Assembly: GCA_907163375.1 (NCBI GenBank)
Contig: CAJQUW010007496.1
Span: forward strand, 40,044 to 104,043
Length of the DNA stretch: 64,000 nt
Reading direction: 5' to 3'
Origin: Prostheceraeus crozeri
Taxonomy: Eukaryota; Platyhelminthes; Polycladida; Euryleptidae
Shown: one piece after another, positions 44,427-56,439 of the stretch
Layout: each line of letters begins with the position of its first letter
Position numbering within the stretch: the first letter of the stretch is position 1
The notes under the pieces: model-generated
What the model was told of the DNA's origin: nothing
What the model saw: only the letters and a program-made list of their open reading frames with translations
Databases searched by the model: none
Program-made: the position numbers and the translations under genes

Positions 44427-45861
44427 TCAAGACGACTCGATTCCTTTTTCTATTGGGCATGTATGTTAAGCAACGGTGATTTCTTGTAATTTCTACTCTT
44501 ACTTATTTGAATATTTTATATTTGCTATTAGCTTGTTAACTTGACATGAGTATGATAGATGTGCCAGTGTATCTTCCTTTTATGGTTACTTTATGCTATG
44601 TATGTGCATGTGTCAGAAAGTGTATAATGTATTCATGATTTTCATTATTCTTCAACAACACTTCGTTATTATCATTATTATTATTAAGTTCATCCGATTC
44701 CTACAAGCAGAGATAGAAGCCTTTAAAGTTTAGGCCTACTATGATGGCTTGGAGACTAGGCCATCTCCTGGCTTTCCACTCACTCTGACAACTTACCGTA
44801 GGTGAGTGCACCAATCGACAAATCTACCATGGTTTCCTACGGAAACTTGGTTTTGGGAGTTTTCCGATGCTATGATAGGTAGGAGCTCCGGAGTTCACCT
44901 GCCTCGACCAAGTCGGGAGGAGAACTGATTCCCGTAAGTGGAGACTCCTCTTATATAAACGAGACAAGTCGGTCGAGAAACATCACTCCTACCTCATAGC
45001 CGACTTTCCTGCTATTTCCCAAACCCTTCTCTGCTTTGCCTGCCTGCTTGCTTGCATGCCGGGGGGGGGAAAGCAAAAATGAAGTATGTCAGAGAGACTG
45101 GCGAAGTCACTCACCAGAAATAATTTTTCACGTTGAGTCCGAATCTGCCATTTATTTTCCTCTCGGAAGCCTCCTTCACCCTAAGTGTCAGAAACAGGAA
45201 AGGAAACGTGTCTCAACTTTTGCTATATCATCTGATGCAGAAAGCGACGAGGATTCCAAATCTGAAAGACGTCTCTTCATGCGATATCGCGTTCCAATTC
45301 TAGAGACAAAACCATGAAACCCAACTACCGTTGCCGGGGGGAGGCAGAACTTTTTCTATCCGATTGGCTTGAAAGAAAACTTGCTGTTGCAAAATTGCAC
45401 GTAGACGCCGAATCTGCCCTCCGTTTTTTCATGCGAGCACTTCTTCACCCCGAAAAATGGCCTTTCTCATCCCAAAACGTCCAAAACACATCCTAAAGGT
45501 GGAACACTAAAGTTTTACAACCAAAGTCTCACAGCCAATAACCAAACTCTCACACCGACCCAACATTTCACGTAGAGTCCTAATTTGCCTTTAAATACTC
45601 TCTTCTTCATATAGAAAATGCTCTGCGAAGACTCCTTCACCCCGAAAAATCACCTTTGTCATCCCAAAACGTGGAACACCAAAGTCTAGCAGCCAACAAC
45701 CAACGTCTCACAGGAGGAGGGAGGGGTCGGTTTCCTCCTTTCGGTTCGACCACCTCCATAACATCCTTGGCTATGTCCTTCTTGCCGGGAGGGGGGAGGG
45801 AGATGAGTCTTCACTGCACATTTTTGCGCTTCGGTCTGGAAAATGCTATACTACTGACGGG

Positions 45862-46998
45862 ATTCATTTTCTTGTTCAGAAAAGTCATTTAGAAATACTT
45901 TTCAAGTCATTTTATTTATCTAATCACAGAAAGGCCTCCCCAAATTTTTCAAATACGTTGGTTCTTGTTTCTGCAATTACTAAGAAGCAGTTAAAAGCAA
46001 ATTTTATTGCTCGCTTACAAATGTTTTCAAATTCATGCAATATCAGTTGATTCTTGCTGACTTAGTTGCACACAAGGTAATAAATGCGGCTATTTCCTAT
46101 CTAGCCCTTTATATATTAGAAATCTTTCGATATGTATAATAAAAATAATGGTAATAATAATAGGTGTTTATCAATTGAAGAAGCAGAAATCAAAATTATA
46201 CAGAACATAATGTCACAGCAAGATATGGATTTTGATACAATAATGTTGATGTTCAATGAAGTAAGCAACACGAAATAGAAAAAACACACAAGGCCACAGA
46301 AAAATGTGATTGGGCATCCTAAGTTTGCTTCAAATAAGATAATATGTGCCAAATCATTTGATGCTCAAACCGTTCAACATGATACATATCCACGGAAAGA
46401 AAGAATTCGACGCCTCAAGGTTGAACAAAATGGCATCTGATATTTCCTTGATCTCGGTAATAATGCCGGTACACGAGAGTGCATGCAGAGGATGGCCTGT
46501 GAAATTTCAATTATGGAAGAAACTCGCAGCAATGTCATTGTGCATTACATTTAAGTTTGGAATTGCAGAGTAAGTACATTCCAAGTCATATATAATACGA
46601 TGAGATCGCTTACGCAGTTTGTCCAGCCTCCCTTTGACACATGCAGAGTGTTCATAAAAGGCCGGAGAGGCACAGAATTAGATTCATCTGCCTAGAAAGG
46701 AAGGGTTATATGTAGCCTTAATATCGAAATGGCACATCACAGAATTAGACAACTTGCTCCTTCTTGAATGGATAATTCGTGTATCGCTTGCTATTGGAAA
46801 CAATAAGCTGTCAGCAGAGGACACCAGAGCCAGTGAGGGAGGCGTGCGTGCGTGCTTTGATATCACTTCGTACACACCAAAACACACATCGTCTGGCTAA
46901 CATTCGATTCAATGCATGCACTATGTAGTAAGGAATGCTGAGAAGACGATGGTGAAAACATCAAGTGAACTAATTTTCGTACTCCTGCTACTTTTTTT
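45862..46998. other. No gene recognised
   Basis: AT-rich flank of the Polinton-like element. The ORFs at 46116-46352 and 46346-46573 have no domain. Confidence 0.45.
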
Positions 46999-47230
46999 AG
47001 TAATGATCGAAAAGGCCAACATTACGGAGAAAACTTGTGCGCAATGATCTGAATTCTTCGAATCTAAAGGAATTGTGGCAATCGAAGCAATTTGCTTGAA
47101 CTCACATTAATCCGCAAGCGACGCACGACTTTTTTCCTATCTCTGTAAGGTATTAGGAATTCCTTTCTGCCCACTTAATACGTTCCGCTATGTGCCGTCG
47201 ACTTCGAATTAATCACACTTCTAGCAAACC
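46999..47230 (+). repeat. Inverted-repeat arm (left)
   Basis: Pairs in inverse orientation with 50853-51075. Shared blocks include GATCTGAATTCTTCGAATCT, CCTATCTCTGTAAGGT and TTCTGCCCACTTA. About 80% similar by eye. Confidence 0.65.
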
Positions 47231-47234
47231 GAAG

Positions 47235-47995
47235 CAGATAAACAAAATACTTCATTCTGTGCGGAGAGGCGTACCTCAATGAAGATAATATCAATCAGAG
47301 TGACGTCATCAGGATTTTTGACAAGTTTAGCATTTGGAAGATCAATTTTCAAATAACCAATGAATAGTGCAAAAATAGGTCCTGAAGCGGAACCAGACGA
47401 TGCACGAATGAGAGGACCAGATGTACCATTGATATAGATGTGAAAGTAGCCAAGCCAGAATTGAAGAGTTGAAAGTATACCGCGACAAAATTTCGATGAG
47501 TCTACCGTGGTGTACTAAGTCAAATGCCTTTGAAAAATCTAAGCAGGTCACCCTGACGGAGCTAACATTAGAATCTTCCATGAACATTGTGATACTGTCA
47601 TGCATTTGAGAGAAAAATTCTCCATTGTCATGCATTAAGACTTAGTGGAGAGGAGGATGACCTTTCATGGTAGGAAACAAAACCAAAGCTTTCAACCAAA
47701 ACCTTTGCAATGCATTTCGGCCATGTACGAGGCCATGATCACACAGAATCATGGTCAAACGTCGACAAGGTGGGTCTTATCACGGCTTCAGCGATATACC
47801 GCTGCCCTATATTTTCGGATATCCATATTTGGTCCAAATATGAACTTACACGAGTTGGTGATTGGACACGATTGACACAAAGAAAATTCCTCTTAAAGAC
47901 AGAGGTGTTCAAGTCGTTCAAATCACCGTACCGATATATAAGCGATGACAATGGATATTTCTCTAATATAGAGTCCAGCAGCTCAATCATGTCAT
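47235..47995 (-). mobile_element. CR1-type LINE fragment with internal deletion
   Basis: On the minus strand the end of the endonuclease (SYLDQIWISENIGQRYIAEA, 47990-47739) is followed directly by RT motifs (MFMEDSNVSSVRVTCLDFSKAFDLVHHGRL, 47635-47480) and by NAKLVKNPDDVTLID (about 47330). The linker and RT N-terminus are missing. The catalytic box reads NPDD. It is the same family as the LINE at 40.9 kb (compare FLDQIWISENV and LIKCADDLTL there) but more decayed. Confidence 0.8.
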
Positions 47996-48161
47996 CCTAA
48001 AGTTTTCCGTGAACTGCCTTGGAGGAATATAGATGCACCACAATATAATATCAGTAATCCGGGCGAGTCTCAAGATCAAATACTATACGCCGTTTTTACG
48101 AGATTCACTTAAGACCGCTTAAGACAGTCGGCTGAAATAGTTTGTGAACATATATGCAAAG

Positions 48162-49370
48162 CAGGGTTGCAACCAGCAGGGCTATTGGCGTACTCAAAAC
48201 CGGCCGGTCGGGAATGAGACGGTGGCTGGAGTCTCCATACCCGTTGGTTAAGTCTTTGATCGTCAGACATTATTTGGTCAACTTTTGTCATTAGACATTA
48301 TTCGATTTCCACATAGCTTAGATGAAACGTATGAATGGTATATTGGTAGGTCATCCAATACCCCAGGTAAGCGAGAGTTACCTACTACAATACAATTCAT
48401 GCAGTGAAATTATTCGCACTTTGATTACCTGTTTCGTGCGATAAGGACCAATACGCGTAATGACTTATTTATTGATCTAATGAGTTATAGGTTCTCTTTA
48501 AAGTATATAATAATGTTAACTCCATTTTCAAAGTCAATCAAACACAAGCAAATTGAAAGCAGGTAATCAAAATAATGACCCAAGCGGGCATTGATATAAT
48601 GATGACATTGATGCAATAATGACATATGTGTATATTCTATATCCGCCTCCACAAGAAAGCTTTAAGTGATTTCTAATGATTTGCAACTCTCTCCACTGCC
48701 GTTTAAAATCAGATCTTTTGAGTCTGCATTGATGACCGTGAGGTGACTTATAAGAGTCTGGAACAATGTTATCGCCAAACTTGTCATCAATTTTTCATTT
48801 CATTGAGTGTCCCAAGACCGAGATGGAGTGTTGCTGTACCTACGTCAATCAAATTTATGGCGTGCAACTAGCTTATCAAACAAATATCCACGATCTGCTG
48901 TCAAATGTTCGGACAGTAGGCTTTAGGTTGCATTGAAATCAATTACTCATTGCATCTGTAAGCTTCACGTGTTATATACTGTAAATTAAACTCAACTATC
49001 CCATGTAGTGAAATTATTCAAGATCTGAATTACTTTTATGACAGATAGGTTGAGGAATGCACATGCCTCCGAAATTATTTGAGATAAACTAGGGTTTGAA
49101 CTACTGTACATGTATAAGTTGCCGGCAATCATTTTTTAACTGTCTAATTAATGAACAGTTCGCGATATTCATATCACAAAGCATGCACGTATACTCTCAA
49201 ATTATGTCATATTTACGTGCTCATAATGTTGTGATGATTGATTAAGCAATTTATTCTTAGACTGACAAGTCTATTCTTAGTCGACAACGGTTCTAAGTCT
49301 AGTTAAATAAACTGGCCATCCGGCGTTGGCTGGTCTTCAAAATTTTCGGCCGGAGCCGGTTCCAACCCTG
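48162..49370. mobile_element. Probable hAT-type MITE
   Basis: The ends are CAGGGTTGCAACC (48162) and the inverse GGTTCCAACCCTG (49370), 12 of 13 matching. The flanks ATGCAAAG and AAGCAAAC agree at six of eight positions, as a decayed 8-bp duplication would. No coding capacity is seen in the 1.2 kb. Confidence 0.45.
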
Positions 49371-49378
49371 AAGCAAAC

Positions 49379-50852
49379 ACCGACGCCAACTCGATTTATG
49401 CGATCTCAGTGAAATAGGATCTTATCTCACATCTCAAGATAGTTGCCGGGAATATCACAAGATAGTCAGGTTTCTGTTATGGCTATGCATCACGTACAAA
49501 GATTGTGCACATCAATATATACAGTTCGTCAAGCTTATAGTAAAGTGAGCGGCGTTTATAAGAAGAAGGGCCGGATAGCAACGGTCGGGCGATAAAGCCA
49601 TGTTTGAAAATTTCTGTTTAATGATTCTTTGGATCGGACCAGAAAAATAACGACGTCCTTACCGGAAATTCGCATATCACGAACTTGTCTCCGTAGATAA
49701 TAGCAGTCAAACACTTGACATTTCGTTTTGTCATGGGCTAAAAAAGACAATTTTAAAACCGTCATGAGCCCGCAACTGCCTAGTATTTGTTAATGCAAAG
49801 AATTTGGCAGATCGATCTGGCATCCTTAATTTCAACGGACGTTTTCCTTCACCATTTGCCCTACAAACATGCTTAATGTCCAATGGCTTAGCCCGCAGAC
49901 CGATCAATTTGGAAAGCTATTGGATTTTGCTGTCGCTGTGCTTCCTGTGATCCGATAATAATAGCAAAGGCGCTTCTTTTTGTTTGATGGCTTCAATACT
50001 GAGAAACGTGAGGCCTGAAATTATCACAACGTTACAACAAAGATCACAAAAAAACAATGAAAGCTACAACAAAAAAGGAAAAAGAAGTTATCACAACATT
50101 CCACTATTTGCTAGCCGCATCATTGCCACGTTAAATGCTCGCTTTCGCAAAGAAGAATTGATTTTAGGCATACGAAAATACTTTGAGTAATTATTCACCA
50201 CCGGGCACAAATGGTGTATTGGATGAGATGCATCATTCACCAATTTATAAAATAGACGAATACCTGAAATGCAACGCCGGTATAATCCAAAGAGCCACCC
50301 AACAGCTCAGGCGCCCCGAATACCATTTTGTTATCACGCAACGAGCACATCAGAAAAATCACATTTTGAAATCTTCAAATGATTTATAGACCCCTTCAAA
50401 AATTCTATTTCAGACTTGCAGTAATTTTTATCATTACGGAGGTTGTTTACAGATTCTTCAGTGCCATTGATTTTAGAGTCTAGCGTTATTATATAATCTT
50501 TCAATCATGCTTTAAAGACTTTAACGAATCAAACTGCTTTTCGTTTCATTGGACGCATTGACAATTTGGCGACTGTCTTCTGAAGTTATTTGACCAGGAA
50601 CTGAGTCAGATCTCTTCTTTCTTTCAAGCATTACGTTCTAGATCTCAAAAGACAAACGGCAAACCAGACCAGATTTGAGCCAACTACCGTTAACTCGGCA
50701 GGTAAATAAGCTACCCACTATACCAGCAGACAATTGATGTTGGCAAGACGTAACACGAAGATAACACGAAAATACTGAACGACAGCGGATCGATTCCATG
50801 TGCGCTCGGGAAAGCAGGCAGCAGCACAGAATTATATTGTTTAAGCGTGTCA
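49379..50852. other. No gene recognised
   Basis: The ORFs at 49556-49765, 49984-50190 and 50183-50389 show no domain I can name. Base composition is unremarkable. Confidence 0.4.
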
Positions 50853-51075
50853 CTTTTCTAGAAGTGCAAACTAATTCAAAACGATGGCACATGTAGGAAT
50901 TTACTAAGTGGGCAGAAGGAAATGTTTAACACCTTACAGAGATAGGAAAAAATAGTCGTTATCGATTGCAGTGAATTCCTTCAAATGCTGCGATCGCCAC
51001 GATTCCTTCAGATTCGAAGAATTCAGATCATTGCGCAAAAGTTTCTCCATAATGTTGGTCCTTCCGATCATTATT
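50853..51075 (-). repeat. Inverted-repeat arm (right)
   Basis: The partner of 46999-47230. The 3.6 kb between the arms includes the LINE fragment and the probable MITE. Either the arms are the ends of one old element or they are two inverted copies of one repeat. Confidence 0.65.
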
Positions 51076-51800
51076 TAAAATGTTAGCGTTCATTAGAAAA
51101 AACGTTCACCAACTTCTCTGTGGAACGTGACATCGTCTCTGCTGTATGATCCGGTTGCTAAGCCACTGAAACTTCGCACAATTAAGCGAGTTCGATGGTA
51201 AACTGTTGTAAACTCATTGTTCGATTGCTATGGTAATTTTTCAGCAGACTGTGCCATTTTATTAGCGTTGCGTGTTCCAATGCTTCCTTTCTAGTCAAGC
51301 AGAAGAAGAGACAAGCTGTCTAATTTTGTCGGCAGCTGTTACGAGCCTTGTCGGACTGAACAGTCTACAGCCAAATTCGCGCAGATAAGAAATATTTTTT
51401 AATCACACATTTATCAATCACACTGCGCACAAAACGCAGCACTGATGACAGGTAAGTATTCCTGAGGTGGTGCCGTTTCCAGAGATATATGTTTTTTGAA
51501 GAACCACAATTGAAAACTCCAATAAATCGACAAAAGAACGACTTGACACGAGAGCTTCGACGGAGTACGGCCGACATGTATGTACAACGTTGCAATGTTG
51601 AGTATTATGCAACAAAAATATAGCTGCACGCTTTGTATGCACCGTACATGCAGCTTTAGCAATGGCCAGATAAATTAGAGTTAGGCCTAAATCCCTATTC
51701 GAATGCAGGCACGCATGTAATGCTCGTGTCAAAACTATTTATTTGACAAAAACCTTGGCAGGATTGACTCACACAGCACATAAAATGAGTGATAGCTATC
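51076..51800. other. No gene recognised
   Basis: Three overlapping minus-strand frames around 51365-51732 have no domain. Confidence 0.4.
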
Positions 51801-52468
51801 ATAGAGTAAATATATTAGGTTGAGTAGTAACTCAACATTTATTAAATCTCCAATGTGTACACAGTTTCGATTTTATTAACTGAACTCGAGGTGAACACAG
51901 TTGAAATTGTTACCAAATGTGAGATATGCAAATTTTTGCAATTTTGAAGATAATTACCGCGGAATTGACTGATCATGATAATAATACAGATGGAGTAATG
52001 GTATTTTGCAGATCCTCCGAGTCATGACAGCCTTGAAGAAGATGTAATGTTTGTTAAATTAGCAATTCGATGCTGCTATTACTTTCATGCTCAATTTTCT
52101 TAAACTTGATCATATCACAAGCAACCTGCCACTGGTAGAGAAAAATAACATAATCAAGGACAATAACTTCAATTAGCTTTTAAAAAGCAATTCATTAAAA
52201 TTCAGCAAAAAGCATTCTAAAAAAGATGTAAGTGGGTCCCCATCACTATTCAGATTCAAGAAATGAAACATTTCTGATGAGTCATAAAATCATGCCGATG
52301 AAAATAAAATTAAAAACTCGAAATTTCAGGCAAGGAGGCATAATAGGATCTCGACTTTTTTATGAAGACTTCCACTATAGCGTGATTCATGAAATTCCCA
52401 TGCTAATCAGCTTGAGTTCCGCTTAATTAAGATGCCTGTAGCAGGCATTCATTCCTTTTGATATCCAA
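51801..52468. repeat. Dispersed repeat, copy 2
   Basis: A direct-orientation copy of 21836-22445, slightly longer because of small insertions (for example around 51904-51935 and 52170-52230). Confidence 0.7.
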
Positions 52469-53915
52469 CATACTTCAAAGTCAGCTTGCATTCAAGCATA
52501 CTTTGAACTTACCATTTAACTGGTCCTGCATGTTGATAATGCACCAAAGCGAAGATAACAAGACACATCAAAATGAGACTGCCAGACTTCATGGTTGTCT
52601 TTGGTATCTGAAAATATGTGGAAGTTATGATCATGACCACAAGAATAAAGCTTTCGTGCAGTCCTTATGAAAGTACTTTTGACATGAATGAGGCCTTTGA
52701 AAAATGCGTGTCATGAATGGATCATCCACTATAAATCACATAATCAATATCTCAATAAGGACAATTCGCAATACCTGCATCGTGAAACATTATTCCAATT
52801 TGATTCCACATTCCCGACCATATAGCAGCAATCACAGTGCCCAACGGTGATTCTATATGATGCCGTCAACTTTGTCTAATACAGGGATGACTATCTTTTT
52901 CTGGCCAGATTATCAATGCAAAAGGGGGAGCCGGGCCGCATCCAAATTTAAAAGTGCTACTATTTAGAATCCTACTTTTCAGCACTTAATTGAATGCTAA
53001 TTATTCATTTTCACCCCTTAAAATAGTTCATTAGTTAATGTATATATTCGCCTCACTTCTAAAAATGAAGAAAAATATTTGCATTGTACTCTTTGCAAAT
53101 GATTTTTTACATGTATGATGATGTGTGACACGTTGATGTGCGACATCATGCGAGTACATCATGTTGTGCACTCATGGACCCTGCACTAAAAGATGACGGG
53201 TTTAACGTTATCACCGCCGTTAGTTCAGACAATTTTACCTAGAAGGCACTTTTTATGAAAGAATAATTGGTGCTTCGATCTAGCACTTGTAAGAAAAAAA
53301 ATCCATTAGGCGATACACACTGCAAATAATGCACACCCATCCAGCAGAATTACTTGGTGGTTTTCCTCGAAATTACATATTTTTGAGTTGTCGTTCTACG
53401 TAGCTTGCAAGTGAGGTCTCACCTTCTACATGAACCAAAAATGCTAGCTTTCCGTTTCCGAAAGAGGTGGAGTGAAACCAAATCGAGATTAGCAAGCGAT
53501 TAGAATGTAAGTTGTATTATAGATTAGTGTTCGGCATTACTCGAATGACCATCACTCAAGCATCATTCGAGTGCACTCGAATGAAACATCGATGTGTTTA
53601 TAGGGTACCATACATAATGTAATACCAGTGTTCCTTTTAATTCAATATGCCATTTATATAAGCTCAGATGTAGGTCTACAAAAACAGATACATGATTACA
53701 TTTTCTTAACCCATTTATGTCCGTTGATCGCTGTAACGATCATGAAAATCAATTCAATCAGTTAAGTTGTATGATGTCAATAAAGCATCTACGTTGCAGA
53801 AATCGATAGATTGGGGTTGTCTATGACCATTTGATCTGTTTTGTTACATTTGATTTTGTTCAACTTTCACTAACATTGTAATGTCACGATTTTGATTTTG
53901 GTTTCTATTTCCATC
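52469..53915. other. No gene recognised
   Basis: AT-rich. Nothing with a domain, and no terminal repeats that I could pair. Confidence 0.4.
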
Positions 53916-54511
53916 ATGGCTGACCGGCGAAGAAAGGCCAAATCTGTTGCAAAAAGAAGGTTAGGATGAATTTTTTCATTATTTAATATGAAATTAATTT
54001 GTATAACATATCATAACGTGTAACTTCTGCAATTTCTGTAAGCTGTAATTTCTGCAAGCTTACGATGTACTAGAGTATTTCTTCCAGTTGTTTTTTTGCG
54101 TCCGTAGTACTAAATTGATATAGGTATTTATTCTTATCCATAGAATTTTATTCTTATTCAAAAACGAAATGCTGCTTAGCAAGCATCAATTGAATAATGC
54201 AAAAATAGAAACTTGACCCAAGGGCCATGTGTTTAATAATACCAGCTCTCTTCCCATGCACTGTCACAATATGCTAACACATTTACTTTGAATTCTGACT
54301 TTATCCTAATATTTATGGTGATATCTACTTGTTTATTGATGAAGATAGTATGATATGCCGATGAAAATATCTCAAACGAAGTAGGCCTACAGCAAAACCA
54401 TAGACACACTGTTCCAATGAATACACATGTACATGTGCTGTTTATTCGTTTCAATAAGATATTCTATCTTTCTTTTGCAGGTTAAATGAAATACTACTGG
54501 ATGGGATAGAT
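53916..54511 (+). CDS. Candidate two-exon host gene start (MADRRRKAKS...)
   Basis: ATGGCTGACCGGCGAAGAAAG opens a short basic frame (53916-53959) that runs into GTTAGG, a weak donor. A strong acceptor (TTTCTTTTGCAG) ends at 54480 and is followed by 54481-54511, which encodes LNEILLDGID in the matching phase. The second exon runs straight into a hAT-like terminal sequence. The product would begin with a basic cluster typical of nuclear proteins, but nothing identifies it. It could be a chance combination. Confidence 0.25.
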
Positions 54512-54600
54512 CAGTGGTTCTCAAGGTGGGCGATGAAACGATTCTGGGGGGGGCGAAGATACTTTAGGGGGCGATAAAGGGACGATGCTCAGCTGGTGAG
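54512..54600 (+). mobile_element. hAT-type terminal sequence (one end only)
   Basis: CAGTGGTTCTCAAGGTGGGC followed by G-runs and GGGGGCGA strings is the familiar start of many hAT elements. I did not find the opposite end before 55.2 kb, so the right limit is uncertain. Confidence 0.5.
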
Positions 54601-54619
54601 CGATGGAAAAAAATTCACA

Positions 54620-55235
54620 CTTAAAAAAATACTTAAATTGAACATTTTGGGCCTAAGTTTAGATTCACTTGAGTTTCATGTGAATAGTGAACAGGACGTT
54701 CAATGTATTTTCCTTGTTTTCAACATATTGAAGAAGAAATAATTCGGAGATGATCTGTCCTTCTGCTTAACTATGCATAAGCATAACCATTATTGATCTA
54801 AAAACGTAATGACCATAGAGTAAAGGATTACTAAGAGGGCCGGTGCACCCAAAATTTTTCTCTGTTGATGTGAAGAATTGATTCACAAAAGCTGTTTTCT
54901 GATTCCAAATATCATTTTCATCTGACATACGGTACATTAAATAAAATTACCTAACAACAGAGCTAGAAATTAAATGAACGCTGACTCAGTTTGTGATCTT
55001 ACAACGTCATGCTCGAGCTAAAATTCATATAGGACAGATAGGAAAAACCGTATTTTTGGATGAAACAACTATATTATGAGGAAATTTGTTCTCGAACGGT
55101 AAAGATATATCTTCTATTATAAGCTTATTTCTGAATTTTTGGAAACATTTTGGAGGAAAAATGAATTATATTTTCGGTATGAATGATGTTTAAACTTTTT
55201 ACTAGAAAGCGATGCCTAAAATTCATTTACTACAA
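54620..55235. other. No gene recognised
   Basis: AT-rich, without ORFs of note. It may include the body of the hAT-like element that starts at 54512. Confidence 0.4.
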
Positions 55236-56150
55236 GGGCTGCTCAAAAGCATCCGACTTTGTTCCAGGAAAGCTATATTTATTGTTCAAAGCAAACGCAA
55301 CCATATCCCCTTCAAAGCAGCAACCATTGGAATTAATGCACCTCCCAGCGGTCACGCCAGTGTTGGAAACATTTGTGGAAAGCGTCTTCGTGGATAGACA
55401 TTAGAGCGGCCGTCGCATTTTTCATTATATCCTCCCTCGACTCAAACCACCTCCCTTTTCAAACCAAAAGTCACAGGGAGCCATATCTGGTGAGTAGGGA
55501 GCTTGTCCAATAACAGGAATGCTGTGCTTGGTCAGAAATGTTTGAACAAGCTGTGACGCAAGAGTTGCAGCAGTGTCTTGATTCAGCTTCCAAGGTCTCG
55601 CTTCCAAAGATCGGGCCTTCTACGACGAACGGCATCATGAAGACGGCGGAGGACCTTGAGGTAGTACTCCTTGTTGATGGTCTGGTTTGGAGGAGCGTGC
55701 TCGTGTTGCACCACGCCTCGACAATCGAAAAGGACGGTTTGCATTACCTTCACTGAGCTCCGAACTTGGCGCACCTTCTTTGACCTCGGAGACTCGGGGA
55801 TCAACCATTGTGAAGATTGTGCCTTCGTTTCGGGGTCATACGCGAACACCCAAGATTTATCGCTTGCAATGAAAACGATATTGCAAATTCTGGAATCTGA
55901 AATCATGGAAAATGAAATTCAATAATCACCTGTGATGATGGTGCTCCTGAAATCTCGGTCGTTGGCAGCGAAGTCAAGCGTCACGAGTTCTTTTTGCTCC
56001 ATTGTCATCAGTTTCGGCACACATTTTGCAGCGACTCTCGTTAGGCCCAAGTCTTCGTGCAAAACTGAGTGCACACATCCGGCACTGATTTTCACTTCAT
56101 CAGCAAAAAAGAAGGTAGATCTATATCGACTGCCACTGGGTCCTCGCACA
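55236..56150 (-). mobile_element. Mariner transposon relic, 5'-truncated
   Basis: A terminal-repeat-like string (AGGGCTGCTCAAAAGCATCC, 55237-55256) is followed, on the minus strand from about 56140 downward, by mariner transposase pieces: KISAGCVHSVLHEDLGLTRVAAKCVPKLM, STIITGD (first catalytic Asp), WVFAYDPETKAQSSQW, VMQTVLFDCRGVVQHE and YSPDMAPCDFWF (third catalytic position). They lie in different frames, so the gene is broken several times. In one piece SDKSWVFAY stands where ITGDESWVYGY is usual. The N-terminal domain and the other terminus are absent. The junction at ~56150 abuts an unrelated finger fragment. Confidence 0.75.
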
Positions 56151-56164
56151 TTGAAGAAGGCCAA

Positions 56165-56331
56165 TTCAGTCCTAAGAGACGATTCTGAACGCGTATGCAT
56201 TGTATGCAACGAGCGGTATTCGAATAGTCGACCATGCGAAAAGTGGATGCAGTGTATACAATGCAAACAAACAGTGGGCGCATGAGGAATGTACTGCGCC
56301 GTCAATCTTCCTAATTGTTTGTGAAATATGC
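56165..56331 (+). pseudogene. pogo/jerky-type transposase C-terminal finger fragment
   Basis: The plus strand reads SERVCIVCNERYSNSRPCEKWMQCIQCK. After a one-base frame change near 56270 it continues QWAHEECTAPSIFLIVCEICE and stops. This is the Cys4-His-Cys3 (PHD-like) finger found at the C-terminus of many pogo/Tigger/jerky-type DDE transposases in invertebrates. No DDE domain is present; the fragment is wedged between the mariner relic and a PLE fragment. Confidence 0.6.
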
Positions 56332-56439
56332 GAATAGTGACGGTGTTCCGGTCTTAATTTTTTCTGTGGGCCCCTGTTTGTTATAGAATAAACAGCTAGA
56401 AAACAGGTTGTTTTTGAGAATAAAGAAAATTGCCGTAGA

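Larger units (their letters stand above)
40896..44685 (+). mobile_element. CR1-type LINE inserted in the right inverted repeat
   Basis: The left arm of the inverted repeat reads straight through this point, so the insertion is proved by comparison. AAGT is repeated at 40892-40895 and 44686-44689, which is compatible with a short target duplication. The 3' end is an (ATT)n-type tail at 44667-44685. Two ORFs are present. At 3.8 kb it is close to full length for the CR1 group, although the 5' end may be slightly truncated. Confidence 0.88.
23446..45855. mobile_element. Polinton/Maverick-like element, fossil
   Basis: The element begins AGTAGTATAGCATTTTCC at 23446 and ends with the inverse at 45855. 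It is flanked by GACGCG (23440-23445) and GACGGG (45856-45861), a 6-bp target duplication with one mismatch. The AG start, 6-bp duplication, long inverted repeats and a type-B DNA polymerase are the marks of Polintons. It spans 22.4 kb including a Tc1 (1.8 kb), an RT-bearing insertion (1.8 kb) and a LINE (3.8 kb), so about 15 kb of its own sequence remains. Plus-strand genes occupy 27.4-32.4 kb and the polymerase lies on the minus strand at 32.5-38.7 kb. It is broken in well over ten places. Integrase, protease, capsid and ATPase genes were not recognised. The outer inverted repeats differ by only about 2%, which argues for modest age, but three later insertions have accumulated. Confidence 0.85.
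40045..45855. repeat. Right terminal inverted repeat of the Polinton-like element
   Basis: The inverse of 23446-27205, interrupted by a LINE at 40896-44685. A local expansion of GGAGTACAA units (40454-40490) is absent from the left arm. The modules with DAESALRF- and ESESAIYF-like translations lie at 45100-45700, mirroring the left arm. Confidence 0.85.

Noticed and set aside
49984-50389. Two overlapping plus-strand ORFs as a possible host exon pair
   Set aside because: No splice sites in phase and no recognisable domain.
52270-52315. CTGATGAGTCAT on the plus strand as a hammerhead start
   Set aside because: No stem II and no returning stem I; chance match.
52860-52990. hAT-like start (CAGGGATGACTATC)
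   Set aside because: No matching inverse end or 8-bp duplication could be found.
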